Below, piece by piece: positions 52,787 to 60,947 of a DNA stretch of 64,000 nt. The position numbers and the translations under genes were made by a program. Below the pieces are notes generated by a model. The model was given only the letters and a program-made list of their open reading frames with translations. It was not told where the DNA came from and did not search any database. The stretch is from NCBI GenBank assembly GCA_963814955.1, contig CAWFEX010000004.1:62001-126000 (forward strand), read 5' to 3'. This DNA is from DATCJA01 sp963814955 (lineage in GTDB: Bacteria; Acidobacteriota; Vicinamibacteria; Vicinamibacterales; UBA2999). The number at the start of each line of letters is the position of its first letter. The first letter of the stretch is position 1.

Positions 52787-53855
52787 CCCGCACGACGATC
52801 GCAGGACTATTGGGCGTGGGGTTGGCTGTCTGCGTCGCGACCGGCGGTCGAGCGCAGCAGGACCGGCCCCGCGTCCAAGTGCTTCCGGTGCGTGGCCATA
52901 TCTATGTGCTCCAGGGCGCCGGAGCCAACATTACGGTGTCGGTCGGCAAAGATGGTGTCTTGATGGTCGACAGCGGGCTGGCCTCGATGTCGGAGGCGGT
53001 ACTTGCGGCAATCGGCCAGTTGCAGAATCAGCTCGACCTGCGGGAACAGCCTCCGGCCTTCGCTGCGGAAACGCGTTCGAGCGTCGCCGATCGCCAGATC
53101 GAAGCGCCAGCGAAGCCGATTCGATACATCGTCAACACGCATCTGCACCCCGATCACACCGGAGGCAACCAGAAGCTTCGACTCGCCGGCCAGACGTTCG
53201 CGGGTGGGAACGTCGCACAGGCCATCAACGACGCCGAGCGGGGCGCCGCCATCCTGGCGCACGAGAAAGTGCTCGGTACAGGATGTCTGCACCCGCCGCT
53301 GGCGACAGCACGACGACGCCGTTCGACGCGCTGCCGACCGATACCTACTACACGGACAGCATGAAGCTGAGTCACTTCTTCAACGGCGAGGGTATTCAGT
53401 TGCTGCATCAGCCTGCCGCCCACACCGACGGCGACACGCTGGTGTACTTTCGCGGTTCCGACGTGATTGCGGCAGGCGACGTCTATCTCACAACGAGCTA
53501 CCCGATCATCGACGTGCAGCGGGGCGGTACGATCAACGGCGTCATCGATGGCCTGAACCGCATTCTCGACTTGTCAGTGGCGGAATTCCGGACGGAAGGG
53601 GGCACACTGGTGATTCCCGGCCACGGCCGCATCAGCGATTCAGCCGACGTGGCGTACTACCGCGACATGGTGACGATCATCAGGGACCGGATCCACGCGA
53701 TGGCGAACAAGGGGATGACGCTCGAGCGGGTGAAGGCTGCGAAACCGACAGCCGACTACGATCCCCGCTACGGATCCACCACAGGATCGTGGACGACGGA
53801 GATGTTCATCGAGGCCGTCTACACGACGCTCGCTCCACTGCGGAGCAGTCGTTGA
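52783..53855 (+). pseudogene. Secreted metallo-beta-lactamase-fold hydrolase with a frameshift
   Basis: About 357 residues over two frames. The first has a signal peptide (IAGLLGVGLAVCVATGGRAQ), GHIYVLQGAGANITVSVGKD and the zinc motif NTHLHPDHTGGNQKLRLAGQ, up to AHEKVLG. The second continues RMSAPAAGDSTTTPFDALPT and carries HQPAAHTDGDTLVYFRGSDV, AAGDVYLTTSYPIID and VIPGHGRISDSADVAYYRD. The break lies near 53270-53282; here one base seems missing (or two extra). The enzyme may be an exported hydrolase; the substrate is unknown. It overlaps both neighbours by a few bases. Confidence 0.82.
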
Positions 53856-54601
53856 TGCGGACCGCGACCGTATTGCTCGTGATCGTTGTCTTGAGCGCGG
53901 TCGCGGCTCGGGCGCAGGGCCGGCAGGGGGGAGGTAATCCGTCTCCGCGAGCTGCCGCACCGATCGATGTGACCGGCACCTGGGTATCGGTCGTCACGGA
54001 GGACTGGCGCTGGCGCATGCGCACGCCGCCAAAGGGCGACTATACCAGCCTGCCTCTGACCGAGGCGGCCATCAAGATTGCAAATGCCTGGGATCCCGGT
54101 CGCGACGCCGCATCCGGCGAGCAGTGCCGCGGCTACGGTGCGCCCGCGATCATGCGTCTACCGGGACGGATTCGCGTTGGCTGGGCGAATGACGCGACGC
54201 TGCGCATCGACACCGAGGCCGGGATGCAGACGCGCCTGCTCCACTTCGTCAAGCCGCAGCAGCCAGGGCCCCCAAGCTGGCAAGGTGCATCGGTGGCAAC
54301 CTGGCAGTTCGCGGGCGGACGTCGCGGGGGTGGCGCTTCGAACGGCGGTTCGCTGCGGGTGGTGACGGGCAACCTGCGGCCAGGCTATCTCCGCAAGAAC
54401 GGCGTTCCTTACAGCACTGACGCACAGGTCACCGAGTTCTACAACGTCGTGACAGATGCGACGACAAACGACACATGGCTGTTTGTCACGACGATGGTGG
54501 AAGATCCCCAATTCCTGAATGTGCCGCGTTTTGTGACCAGCTCGCATTTCAAGAAAACAGACGGCGCCGCGTGGCACCCCGTGGCCTGTGAGGCACCGTA
54601 G
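53855..54601 (+). CDS. Secreted protein of the 'GTW...RKNGVPYS' family
   Basis: The protein has 248 residues from ATG 53855, which overlaps the stop of the hydrolase (TGATG). A signal peptide (VLLVIVVLSAVAARAQG) is followed by DVTGTWVSVVTEDWRWRMRT, YGAPAIMRLPGRIRVGWAND, NLRPGYLRKNGVPYSTDAQV and MVEDPQFLNVPRFVTSSHFK. The middle and end parallel the frameshifted gene at 51928 (LRRNGLP, VHDPVYLTEPF). It is the last gene of the gentisate-linked run. No catalytic motif is seen. Confidence 0.8.
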   Translation: MRTATVLLVIVVLSAVAARAQGRQGGGNPSPRAAAPIDVTGTWVSVVTEDWRWRMRTPPKGDYTSLPLTEAAIKIANAWDPGRDAASGEQCRGYGAPAIMRLPGRIRVGWANDATLRIDTEAGMQTRLLHFVKPQQPGPPSWQGASVATWQFAGGRRGGGASNGGSLRVVTGNLRPGYLRKNGVPYSTDAQVTEFYNVVTDATTNDTWLFVTTMVEDPQFLNVPRFVTSSHFKKTDGAAWHPVACEAP

Positions 54602-54653
54602 TCGCCAGGGCGGGGGAGAAGGGCAAAGCCTCGCTAACGGTTACAATGCGATC

Positions 54654-55256
54654 GTGGAGGATTTGATCAGGCGCCTGCTGGCCGAGTTGGGCGAAGATCC
54701 ATCCCGCGAAGGGCTCGTCCGCACCCCTCAGCGCGTCGAACGCGCGCTCCGGTTCCTGACCAGCGGCTACGACGCCGATGTCGACGCCATCCTCAACGGT
54801 GCACTGTTCACCGTCGATTACAACGAGATGGTCATCGTCAAGGACATTGATTTCTACAGTCTTTGCGAGCATCACATTCTGCCGTTTTTCGGGAAGTGCC
54901 ACGTCGCCTACATTCCCAGGCGTCATGTGATCGGCTTGAGCAAGATTCCGCGGCTGGTCGACGTGTTTGCGAGACGTCTGCAGATCCAGGAGCGGATGAC
55001 GAATCAGATTGCCGAGACGATTCTCGAGAAAGTCAATCCACTGGGCGTGGCGGTCGTTTGTGAGGGCACCCATCTGTGCATGTCGATGCGCGGCGTGGAG
55101 AAACAGAACTCGTTTGCCGTGACCAGCGCGATGCTCGGCGCCTTTCGTGACAATTCGAGGACCCGGATGGAGTTTCTCGAGCTGATCAAGCACAAAGGCG
55201 AGTCGCTGACGGGACTGTCGTCCGTGTCTGCAGGCTTGACCTGTGTGGGCGACTGA
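54654..55256 (+). CDS. folE: GTP cyclohydrolase I
   Basis: The protein has 200 residues from GTG 54654, where family homology begins (EDLIRRLLAELGEDPSREGL); the frame is open to 54588 without resemblance. Key residues are present: zinc ligands Cys and His in SLCEHHILPFFGKC and Cys in VVCEGTHLCMSMRGV, the signature LQIQERMTNQIAETI, and the C-terminal SRTRMEFLELIK. It converts GTP to dihydroneopterin triphosphate for folate or tetrahydrobiopterin. It starts 52 bp after the secreted gene and is followed by a secreted protein and two glycosyltransferase genes. Confidence 0.95.
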   Translation: MEDLIRRLLAELGEDPSREGLVRTPQRVERALRFLTSGYDADVDAILNGALFTVDYNEMVIVKDIDFYSLCEHHILPFFGKCHVAYIPRRHVIGLSKIPRLVDVFARRLQIQERMTNQIAETILEKVNPLGVAVVCEGTHLCMSMRGVEKQNSFAVTSAMLGAFRDNSRTRMEFLELIKHKGESLTGLSSVSAGLTCVGD

Positions 55257-55257
55257 C

Positions 55258-55914
55258 GTGCGCGCGCTGTCCTGTCTGCTGCTCATCGGATTGTGGTGGT
55301 CGGCGGCAGTGGACGCGCAGACGAGAGGACGTGCCGCCGGACGCGGCCAGCCTGCCATGAAGACCGAGCCGGCGGTCATCGAATGCCCGTCGCTTCTGGG
55401 CGACGGAGTCACCACCAAGCGATCCTTCTGTGATGTATTGACGGGCCGCGATCCCGCCGCGGGCATCGTCATCAAGCTCCCGCCGCATACCGGCGACGTC
55501 ACGCTGACATTCGATCTGCACAACCGGCATACATATTCCGAGGAGCTCATCAAAACGAACCGGGCATACCGACATTACACGACCACGATTGGCGTTTTGA
55601 CTGCCGACAACACCCTCCTGACACGCGCCGTCGTGCAGAACGAGTTCCGCACGCCGGCCGACCTTGTCGACCGGGTATCGGGCGGTGTCGGCCCCGGCGG
55701 CGTCAAGGCGGTGGCGCCAACGGGCTCGGAATCGATCACCGTGACGATTCCGGCCGCAGAGCAGATGGTCAGCATCCTCGGCGAAAAGCTATCCGTGGTA
55801 CGGCCGGATGGAATCGACAATTTCATAGCGCCTGGCCGCCCGATTGCGATTATCAGCAACGTGCAGCTGCAATACCGGCCCGGACCGGTCCGTCGTACGC
55901 CCGCCCGACGGTGA
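55258..55914 (+). CDS. Secreted hypothetical protein
   Basis: The protein has 218 residues from GTG 55258, right after the folE stop; a signal peptide (LSCLLLIGLWWSAAVDAQTR) begins there. An alternative GTG at 55243 overlaps folE. The mature domain contains VIECPSLLGDGVTTKRSFCD, VIKLPPHTGDVTLTFDLHNR, RHYTTTIGVLTADNTLLTRA and IPAAEQMVSILGEKLSVV, a beta-rich pattern. Two Cys (IEC, SFC) could pair. No known domain is recognised. The stop overlaps the glycosyltransferase start in GTGA, so translation is coupled. Confidence 0.72.
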   Translation: MRALSCLLLIGLWWSAAVDAQTRGRAAGRGQPAMKTEPAVIECPSLLGDGVTTKRSFCDVLTGRDPAAGIVIKLPPHTGDVTLTFDLHNRHTYSEELIKTNRAYRHYTTTIGVLTADNTLLTRAVVQNEFRTPADLVDRVSGGVGPGGVKAVAPTGSESITVTIPAAEQMVSILGEKLSVVRPDGIDNFIAPGRPIAIISNVQLQYRPGPVRRTPARR

Positions 55915-56612
55915 GCGGCCGCGCCGAGCTCCTGTCGATCATCGTCCCTGTCTATAACGAGGTCGCGACGTCGCGAGCCGTACTCGATCGGCTGGTGGCT
56001 ATCGATCTGCCCGTACCACGCGAGATCGTCGTCGTCGACGACGGATCGACCGATGGGACCGCGCAAGTTCTGGATGCGGCTGTCGGTGAGCGACTGCCCA
56101 TCGTCGTGCTCCACGCGGAGCGCAATGGCGGGAAGGGTGCGGCCATTCGCCTGGGACTTGGACGCGCGCGCGGGTCGATCGTCGCCATTCAGGATGCCGA
56201 CCTGGAGCTCGACCCGCAACAGCTGGCCTTTCTCGTCGAGCCGATACTGAGCGGCACGGCCAGTGTGGTGTACGGGTCGCGGTTCCTGCGCGGGCGGGCC
56301 GGAGCGCCGCTCCTTACATTTGCGGCCAACCGGATTCTCACTGGCGTCACGAATCTGCTGTTCGGTGCCTCGCTGAGCGACATGGAAACCTGCTACAAGG
56401 TGATGCGCGTGGAGGTGGCACGGTCGCTCGGGCTCAGTGCCGATCGGTTCGACATCGAGCCGCAGATTACCGCGCGGTTGCTGCGTGGCGGGCATCGCAT
56501 TCACGAGCTGCCAGTCCGGTTCGAGCCCCGGTCGCGTGCCCAGGGGAAGAAGATCGGCTGGCGCGACGGTGTTCACGCGCTTCGGGTGCTCGTCGGGGAG
56601 CGCGTGCGTTGA
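55911..56612 (+). CDS. Glycosyltransferase family 2 (polyprenyl-phosphate sugar synthase-like)
   Basis: The protein has 233 residues. The GT-A fold is clear: LSIIVPVYNE at the start, IVVVDDGSTDGTAQVL for nucleotide binding, NGGKGAAIRLGLGRARGS, and the D-x-D type IVAIQDADLELDP; the acceptor side has VYGSRFLRGR and SDMETCYKVMR. This is the dolichyl-phosphate mannose synthase-like subgroup without C-terminal membrane helices. It would make a polyprenyl-linked sugar that the next gene, a GT39/83-like membrane protein, could use. Overlaps by 4 nt and 1 nt tie the three genes together. Confidence 0.9.
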   Translation: MSGRAELLSIIVPVYNEVATSRAVLDRLVAIDLPVPREIVVVDDGSTDGTAQVLDAAVGERLPIVVLHAERNGGKGAAIRLGLGRARGSIVAIQDADLELDPQQLAFLVEPILSGTASVVYGSRFLRGRAGAPLLTFAANRILTGVTNLLFGASLSDMETCYKVMRVEVARSLGLSADRFDIEPQITARLLRGGHRIHELPVRFEPRSRAQGKKIGWRDGVHALRVLVGERVR

Positions 56613-58120
56613 TGCGCGGCGTTCTCGTCGTTCTGCTTCTTGCGCTGGTGATGATCGCCGGTGTCCGGTGGGGCACCTTTGTCGCGGGCGGCTCAGATTC
56701 TTACTGTTATGTGCATCAGGCGCAGCGCTGGGCGTCGGGGCGACTCCAGGTGCCTGAGCCGCTGGCGCTGCGAGCGCCGTGGCCGAATGCGCCGCTGACC
56801 TTTGCTCCTGCCGGTCACGTGCCCTCGGCCACCGTGCCGGGTGCGATCGTTCCCATCTGCCCGGCTGGTCTGTCGATCGCGATGGCGCCATTCGTCGCAC
56901 TTGGTGGTGTCCGTGCCGCGTTCCTGCTGGTGCCGCTGTTCGGGGTGCTCCTGGTGGCTGCCACATTCCTGGTTGCATCGCGCGTCAGCCGGAGGCTCGG
57001 CCTGCCGTGTGGCGTTGTTGTCGCCAGCAGTCCCATCTTTCTCTATCAGCTCGTGCAGCCGATGAGCGATGTCCCGGCCGCGGCGCTATGGATGCTGGCG
57101 ATTGCCCTGGTGACCGGCACCCGTCGTCGCGATCCGGCCCTTGGCGGGTTTGCCGTATCGGCTGCGGTGCTCGTCCGACCTAACCTTGTTCCGCTGGCGC
57201 TGCCTCTTGCGGCTTTCCTGCTGTTCCGTCCGGAGCGGACGTGGCGCGAGCGGACGCGGAACGCGGCGACATTTGCGGCATGCAGCGCGCTTGGTGCCAT
57301 AGGGGTGGCCTGGATCCAGTATTCGCTTTACGGGTCCCCGCTGAGTTCCGGATACGGCACGCTGGACACGATATTCAACGCCGACCGCATCACACCAAAT
57401 GCCGCGAGGTACGCGGGTTGGCTGACCCAATCGCAGACGGTGGTGTGGGTATTGGCATTGGCGGCGCCGCTGTTGTTGCCGGGCCCGATGACGGCGCTGC
57501 TCCTCGGCACGTTTGTGATCAACGTTGTGTGCTACCTGCCGTACGTCGTCTTCGACGACTGGTCGTTCCTCCGATTTCTGCTTCCAGGGCTGCCGCCCGT
57601 CATGATTCTGGCGATGGCCTCGATCGATGCGATTGCCAGACGGGTGATGCCATGGACGGCGCGCCCGGTTCTTGCGCTCGTCGCCGCCATGCTGGTGGTG
57701 ACGTATCTACGCGAGGCGGAAGTGCGGAACGTGTTCCGGCTGCACCTGCTCGAGGCACGCTACGAACAGGCAGGTGACTTCGTCGATCGACGGCTGCCAC
57801 CCAATGCCATCGTGATTACAAGCTCAGAGAGCGGGAGCGTGCGTTTGTATTCCGGCCGCAAGACGCTGGTCTGGGATGTCCTCGATCCGGCATGGCTGGA
57901 CAACGCCATTGCATATCTGCGCATGGATGGCCTCGAGCCCTTTCTGCTGCTGGAAACGCGCGAGGAACCGTTGTTCCGGCGGCGATTCACGTCAAGCCCC
58001 CTGGGGGCACTTGACTGGCCCCCGGCTGCCGAAGTGGCATCGCGAGTGCGCATTTACCGGCCCGACGATCGCGAACGGTATTACCAGGGCCGTCAGCCGC
58101 CGGTCGAGTACGCGCCGTAA
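56612..58120 (+). CDS. Multi-pass membrane glycosyltransferase-like protein (GT39/83 type)
   Basis: The protein has 502 residues from ATG 56612, overlapping the upstream stop by one base. About ten hydrophobic segments are seen (VVLLLALVMIAGVRWG, AAFLLVPLFGVLLVAATFL, WMLAIALVTG, LALPLAAFLLF, and others). The first outer loop holds FVAGGSDSYCYVHQAQRWAS, where the Asp fits the catalytic D near the first loop of GT-C enzymes that use lipid-linked sugars. The C-terminal soluble part (RLYSGRKTLVWDVLDPAWLD) is small. It probably transfers a sugar from a polyprenyl-phosphate donor. Confidence 0.8.
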   Translation: MRGVLVVLLLALVMIAGVRWGTFVAGGSDSYCYVHQAQRWASGRLQVPEPLALRAPWPNAPLTFAPAGHVPSATVPGAIVPICPAGLSIAMAPFVALGGVRAAFLLVPLFGVLLVAATFLVASRVSRRLGLPCGVVVASSPIFLYQLVQPMSDVPAAALWMLAIALVTGTRRRDPALGGFAVSAAVLVRPNLVPLALPLAAFLLFRPERTWRERTRNAATFAACSALGAIGVAWIQYSLYGSPLSSGYGTLDTIFNADRITPNAARYAGWLTQSQTVVWVLALAAPLLLPGPMTALLLGTFVINVVCYLPYVVFDDWSFLRFLLPGLPPVMILAMASIDAIARRVMPWTARPVLALVAAMLVVTYLREAEVRNVFRLHLLEARYEQAGDFVDRRLPPNAIVITSSESGSVRLYSGRKTLVWDVLDPAWLDNAIAYLRMDGLEPFLLLETREEPLFRRRFTSSPLGALDWPPAAEVASRVRIYRPDDRERYYQGRQPPVEYAP

Positions 58121-58143
58121 GTAGGGCCATGTTGTCCGTGTAG

Positions 58144-58166
58144 GGGTCGACCTTCAGGTCGGCCCG
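58144..58166. repeat. REP-like hairpin between convergent genes
   Basis: GTCGACCT-TC-AGGTCGGC forms a 7-8-bp stem inside the 56-bp gap between the stop of the membrane glycosyltransferase and that of the minus-strand gene. It has the same layout as other palindromes here (short loop CT-RA/TC-AG). Confidence 0.6.
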
Positions 58167-58176
58167 ACAATCGGCA

Positions 58177-59104
58177 TTAAGCAGGTCGAGCGGCGATTTC
58201 ATCAAGCTTCACGAGGAGCTCCGCGAACCTTGTTTGCCCAGGGTCGAAGAAGTGCCAGTTGTCGTAGTTTGGAACCTTCTCGGACACACTGGCAGCCGGA
58301 TCCTCCGAGACAAAGTCCGTCAGTCCTTCGGAGGCGCGCGGCTCCTTGCTGCCAGCGCCCCGCGGCGCTTCCGGCAGAAAATTCGCCAGTTCGTCTGGCA
58401 GCACGTTGGGCGCCTTTTGCTCTGGCGGCGCGTCGAACTGCGACAGAAATGCGGAAAGGTCTCTTACGTTCGAGGGCTCGCCGACCGAGGGCATTGGCAC
58501 CGGTTCGAGCAGATCTTCGGAAATGAAACTACTGAGGTCGAAGTCTTCGAGAGACGGCAACTGGGCAAGGTTCGGCGGCGGCGAGCGTCGAGGTCCGTCA
58601 GCGGTTGGAGACTCGCGAGCGGCTGCGGGCACAGGAGACTCGTCATGTGCAAGCGGCGTGGGTGCCTCGTCGGGGACCGCGGCCGGGGAGTGTTTCCGGC
58701 GTGACTCAGCGGCCCCTTTCAAGATAGACGGCGACCTGCTCGGCAAACGTATCCGCCTCACAGGCCTCGGGGCCGAACGCGCGTGGCTTGTCACGGCGCA
58801 ACGTTGCAAACATGCCGGCGCCGGACAGCGGCGCTGGTGTTTCCTGGAGAGCCGGTATTGTGAGCGTCTGAATGTGAGCCGCAGCGTCGCCGAGCTCGCG
58901 CAGCCGTCCGGTCAGCGCGCTGTCGTCTCTGGCAGAGAGCAGGGGCGGCGTGAGTATCAGGTCCGGCACGCGTTCCCTGATGGCCTCCAGTGCACTGCCG
59001 ACCGAATCAACCAGCCGCAGTTCAGCCTTTACACGTGAGGCGATCGATCTGAGCTGTGAGGCCTTGCTGCGATCGGGCTGGATTGCCAGGATCAGCGGCG
59101 TCAC
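58177..59104 (-). pseudogene. Receiver-like protein with acidic C-terminal tail, frameshifted
   Basis: Two frames combine to about 308 residues. The first starts at ATG 59104 (overlapping the upstream gene in ATGA) with a receiver-like fold: LILAIQPDRSKASQLRSIAS, ELRLVDSVGSALEAIRER, VPDLILTPPLLSARDDSALT, ending ADTFAEQVAVYLER. The phospho-acceptor Asp is not at the usual place. The second continues AAESRRKHSPAAVPDEAPTP, then a Pro/Glu-rich tail with LAQLPSLEDFDLSSFISEDL, ending LLVKLDEIAARPA. An extra base in the run CCCC at 58713-58716 explains the break. Lying next to the tad genes, it may have a role in pilus regulation. Confidence 0.7.
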
Positions 59105-59427
59105 GTTCGCATCATGCCCAACAGGAGAATCGTCGCAACCGCGATGAACGTCATCATCGGCGCATGCTCGATGCTCTGCGTGCGGACCGCTTCGAGAATC
59201 GCGGACCCGGCTTCATTGAACCGGGTTCCGATCGTCTCGATTGCGCCCGGAGCAATCACCAGCCGCGCCTGTTCGCGCACACGCTCGTCGACCGACACGA
59301 GCACGGTCATCACGAAGGCGAGCACACCCGCGGTTGCCAGCGTGTCCTTCCAGATATGCTGTGTGCGAACCTTCAAGGGCAGATCCTTCCTGCCAACCGC
59401 TTCGCAATAGTCATTCCTGACGGACAT
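59101..59427 (-). CDS. Small membrane protein, two helices
   Basis: The protein has 108 residues with two hydrophobic segments, TLATAGVLAFVMTVLVSV (about residues 30-47) and MMTFIAVATILLLGMMR at the C-terminus, separated by about 45 amphipathic residues (ERVREQARLVIAPGAIETIG). No domain name is known to me. Its stop overlaps the start of the receiver-like gene by 4 nt, so the two form a unit that diverges from the Flp pilus operon. It may be a pilus-linked accessory, on position alone. Confidence 0.6.
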   Translation of the reverse strand: MSVRNDYCEAVGRKDLPLKVRTQHIWKDTLATAGVLAFVMTVLVSVDERVREQARLVIAPGAIETIGTRFNEAGSAILEAVRTQSIEHAPMMTFIAVATILLLGMMRT

Positions 59428-59749
59428 TTCGCGACGCGTGCGGTCTCTGCGTGATTCCTGGCTATTTCAGCGGCGATTGGCCTCGGCGTCTGACGACACC
59501 ACGCACAACATCGCACGTGGAATTACACATGTGAGTGTGGCGTTCGAAACGATTGCCAGTGTGCGCAGGTGTGTCCAATCCTGACGCACGCTTTCGGCAC
59601 CGCACGAATTCGACAAATGCGCTTACGAATGTGCGGCGACCCACGCGTTGGAGGATGCCCGCCTGGCGCTCGATCGCCGCGCGCCGGTCGCCGCTAAGTG
59701 CCTCGATACAGAGAACTTGAGCGTCGCCAGATGTCGGGAGCCGACGCTG
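59428..59749. other. Intergenic region between divergent units; no gene seen
   Basis: I see no frame here with a ribosome site or family-like sequence. The part before 59750 contains no strong repeat. It presumably carries the promoter of the minus-strand pair and activator sites for the sigma-54 promoter at 59750. Confidence 0.5.
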
Positions 59750-59764
59750 TGGCACGTCCGTTGC
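59750..59764 (+). promoter_or_regulatory. Sigma-54 (RpoN) type promoter of the Flp pilus operon
   Basis: TGGCAC at 59750-59755 and TTGC at 59761-59764 are separated by 5 nt, an exact match to the -24/-12 consensus TGGCAC-N5-TTGC. The predicted start near 59776 gives an 84-nt leader before the first Flp pilin. An enhancer-binding regulator would be needed; none is encoded in the window. Confidence 0.65.
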
Positions 59765-59859
59765 GGAATACCTCCTCGCTATCGCGACCACGCAATGTGT
59801 CGTGGGCGCATTTCGATTCACTGAATTGCGCGTCGAAGAACGACGCGCGGAGGGACATC

Positions 59860-60042
59860 ATGGTTAACGCTATTGCCCGGTTCCGTGCGCTGTTGCGCGA
59901 CGACAAAGGTCAGGACCTCATTGAGTACGCGTTGCTGGCCGGACTGATTGCGCTCGTGGCCGTTGGGGCCATCACCACTGCAGGTACGGAAGTCGACGCC
60001 ATCTGGGACAACATCGTCACTGCGCTGCAGAACGTTCCCTAA
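59860..60042 (+). CDS. flp: Flp-family type IVb pilin
   Basis: The protein has 60 residues with GGAGGGA upstream. It has the short basic leader, then GQDLIEYALLAGLIALVAVG: the Flp motif with processing Gly, conserved Glu and Tyr (G-x-x-x-x-E-Y) and a single hydrophobic helix, and the tail EVDAIWDNIVTALQNVP. After cleavage by the prepilin peptidase encoded at 60441 it would form the pilus fibre. It lies behind the sigma-54 promoter and is probably highly expressed. Confidence 0.93.
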   Translation: MVNAIARFRALLRDDKGQDLIEYALLAGLIALVAVGAITTAGTEVDAIWDNIVTALQNVP

Positions 60043-60233
60043 CGAGCGATACAACGTCTGAGGCGGGCTTTCCGTCTCTGGCGTTTGCAATGTGGCGTGA
60101 GCCGAGGCTGTTCGGCTGACGCTCCGCGGTGGCCGTTACGACGGCCGCCGCGTTGATTCGTAAACCTCTGGCAATTTGGTGCAAGACCTCCGATTGAGCT
60201 GACCCGACTGTTGAACGGACGCGGAGAACGTTT

Positions 60234-60419
60234 ATGACCTATCTCATGGCCTACTTCGGATCGCTGGCGCGCGACGAACGGGGTCAGGATCTGATCGAGT
60301 ACGGGCTGCTTGCCGCGCTGGTTGCGATTTTCTCTATTGCCGGTCTGCTCAATGCAAAGACTGAAGTGATCCTCGTGTGGGAAGACATTGCCACGGGGAT
60401 CGCGAACGCCGTTCCGTAA
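60234..60419 (+). CDS. flp: Second Flp-family type IVb pilin
   Basis: The protein has 61 residues and resembles the first pilin: RDERGQDLIEYGLLAALVAI with the G-x-x-x-x-E-Y site, a hydrophobic helix (IFSIAGLLNA) and a tail TEVILVWEDIATGIANAVP. The mature sequence differs from the first, so the two may have distinct roles, for instance major and minor pilin. The 191-bp spacer to the first pilin shows only a poor sigma-54-like sequence. The prepilin peptidase gene follows after 21 bp. Confidence 0.92.
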   Translation: MTYLMAYFGSLARDERGQDLIEYGLLAALVAIFSIAGLLNAKTEVILVWEDIATGIANAVP

Positions 60420-60440
60420 ACGACTGACTGGATTTGCACA

Positions 60441-60947
60441 ATGTCTTCTGATGCGCTCGCTCTGACAATCGTCGTCGCCGGAGTGAGCACCGCCGCCGCC
60501 ATCGACGTGCGCACCCGCCGGGTGCCCAACGCGTTGACGATGTCGCTTGCGGGCGTCGGCGTCATGCTGGCGGCAACCGGTTTCGGGCATATCAACTTGA
60601 TGGCGGCGCTGGCTGGCGGGCTGCTCGGCCTGCTGCTGATGCTGCCAGGACACTTTCTGGGTGCGACAGGTGGAGGCGACGTCAAGCTGCTGTCCGCCGC
60701 AGGCACCCTGCTCGGTCCCGCGGCCACGCTGTGGGCCTTCCTGGTCGCGATGATTGCGGGCGGCGTGCTCGCGGTGATCGTTGCAGTGCACCGCGGTCGA
60801 CTGCGGCGGACGATTAACAGCTCGGTCGAGCTGGTCAGAACAGCAGGCGGCAACACACACGAGATTGAGCACCCCCAGGCCAACAACGGATTCGCATACG
60901 CGCCGGCGATCGCGATCGGCGCCATTGTCGCGGGGGTCTTCGCATGA
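60441..60947 (+). CDS. cpaA: Prepilin peptidase (A24 family, CpaA/TadV)
   Basis: The protein has 168 residues, the short form typical of Tad systems. The two catalytic Asp are D22 (AAAIDVRTRRVPNALT) and D80 (GATGGGDVKLLSAAG), with GxGD-type sequence around the second. Four to six membrane helices are seen (VVAGVSTAAA, LAGVGVMLAATG, LAGGLLGLLLMLPG, AFLVAMIAGGVLAVIVAV). It cleaves the leader of Flp pilins and perhaps of TadE-like proteins. It overlaps tadE by 4 nt (ATGA). Confidence 0.93.
   Translation: MSSDALALTIVVAGVSTAAAIDVRTRRVPNALTMSLAGVGVMLAATGFGHINLMAALAGGLLGLLLMLPGHFLGATGGGDVKLLSAAGTLLGPAATLWAFLVAMIAGGVLAVIVAVHRGRLRRTINSSVELVRTAGGNTHEIEHPQANNGFAYAPAIAIGAIVAGVFA

Noticed and set aside
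59462..59821. 119-codon minus-strand frame upstream of the Flp genes
   Set aside because: No start with ribosome site, no recognisable sequence, and it covers the sigma-54 promoter; treated as chance.
60169..60184. Second sigma-54-like site (TGGCAA-N5-TGCA) before the second Flp pilin
   Set aside because: Spacing between the GG and GC elements is one base short of the strict requirement.
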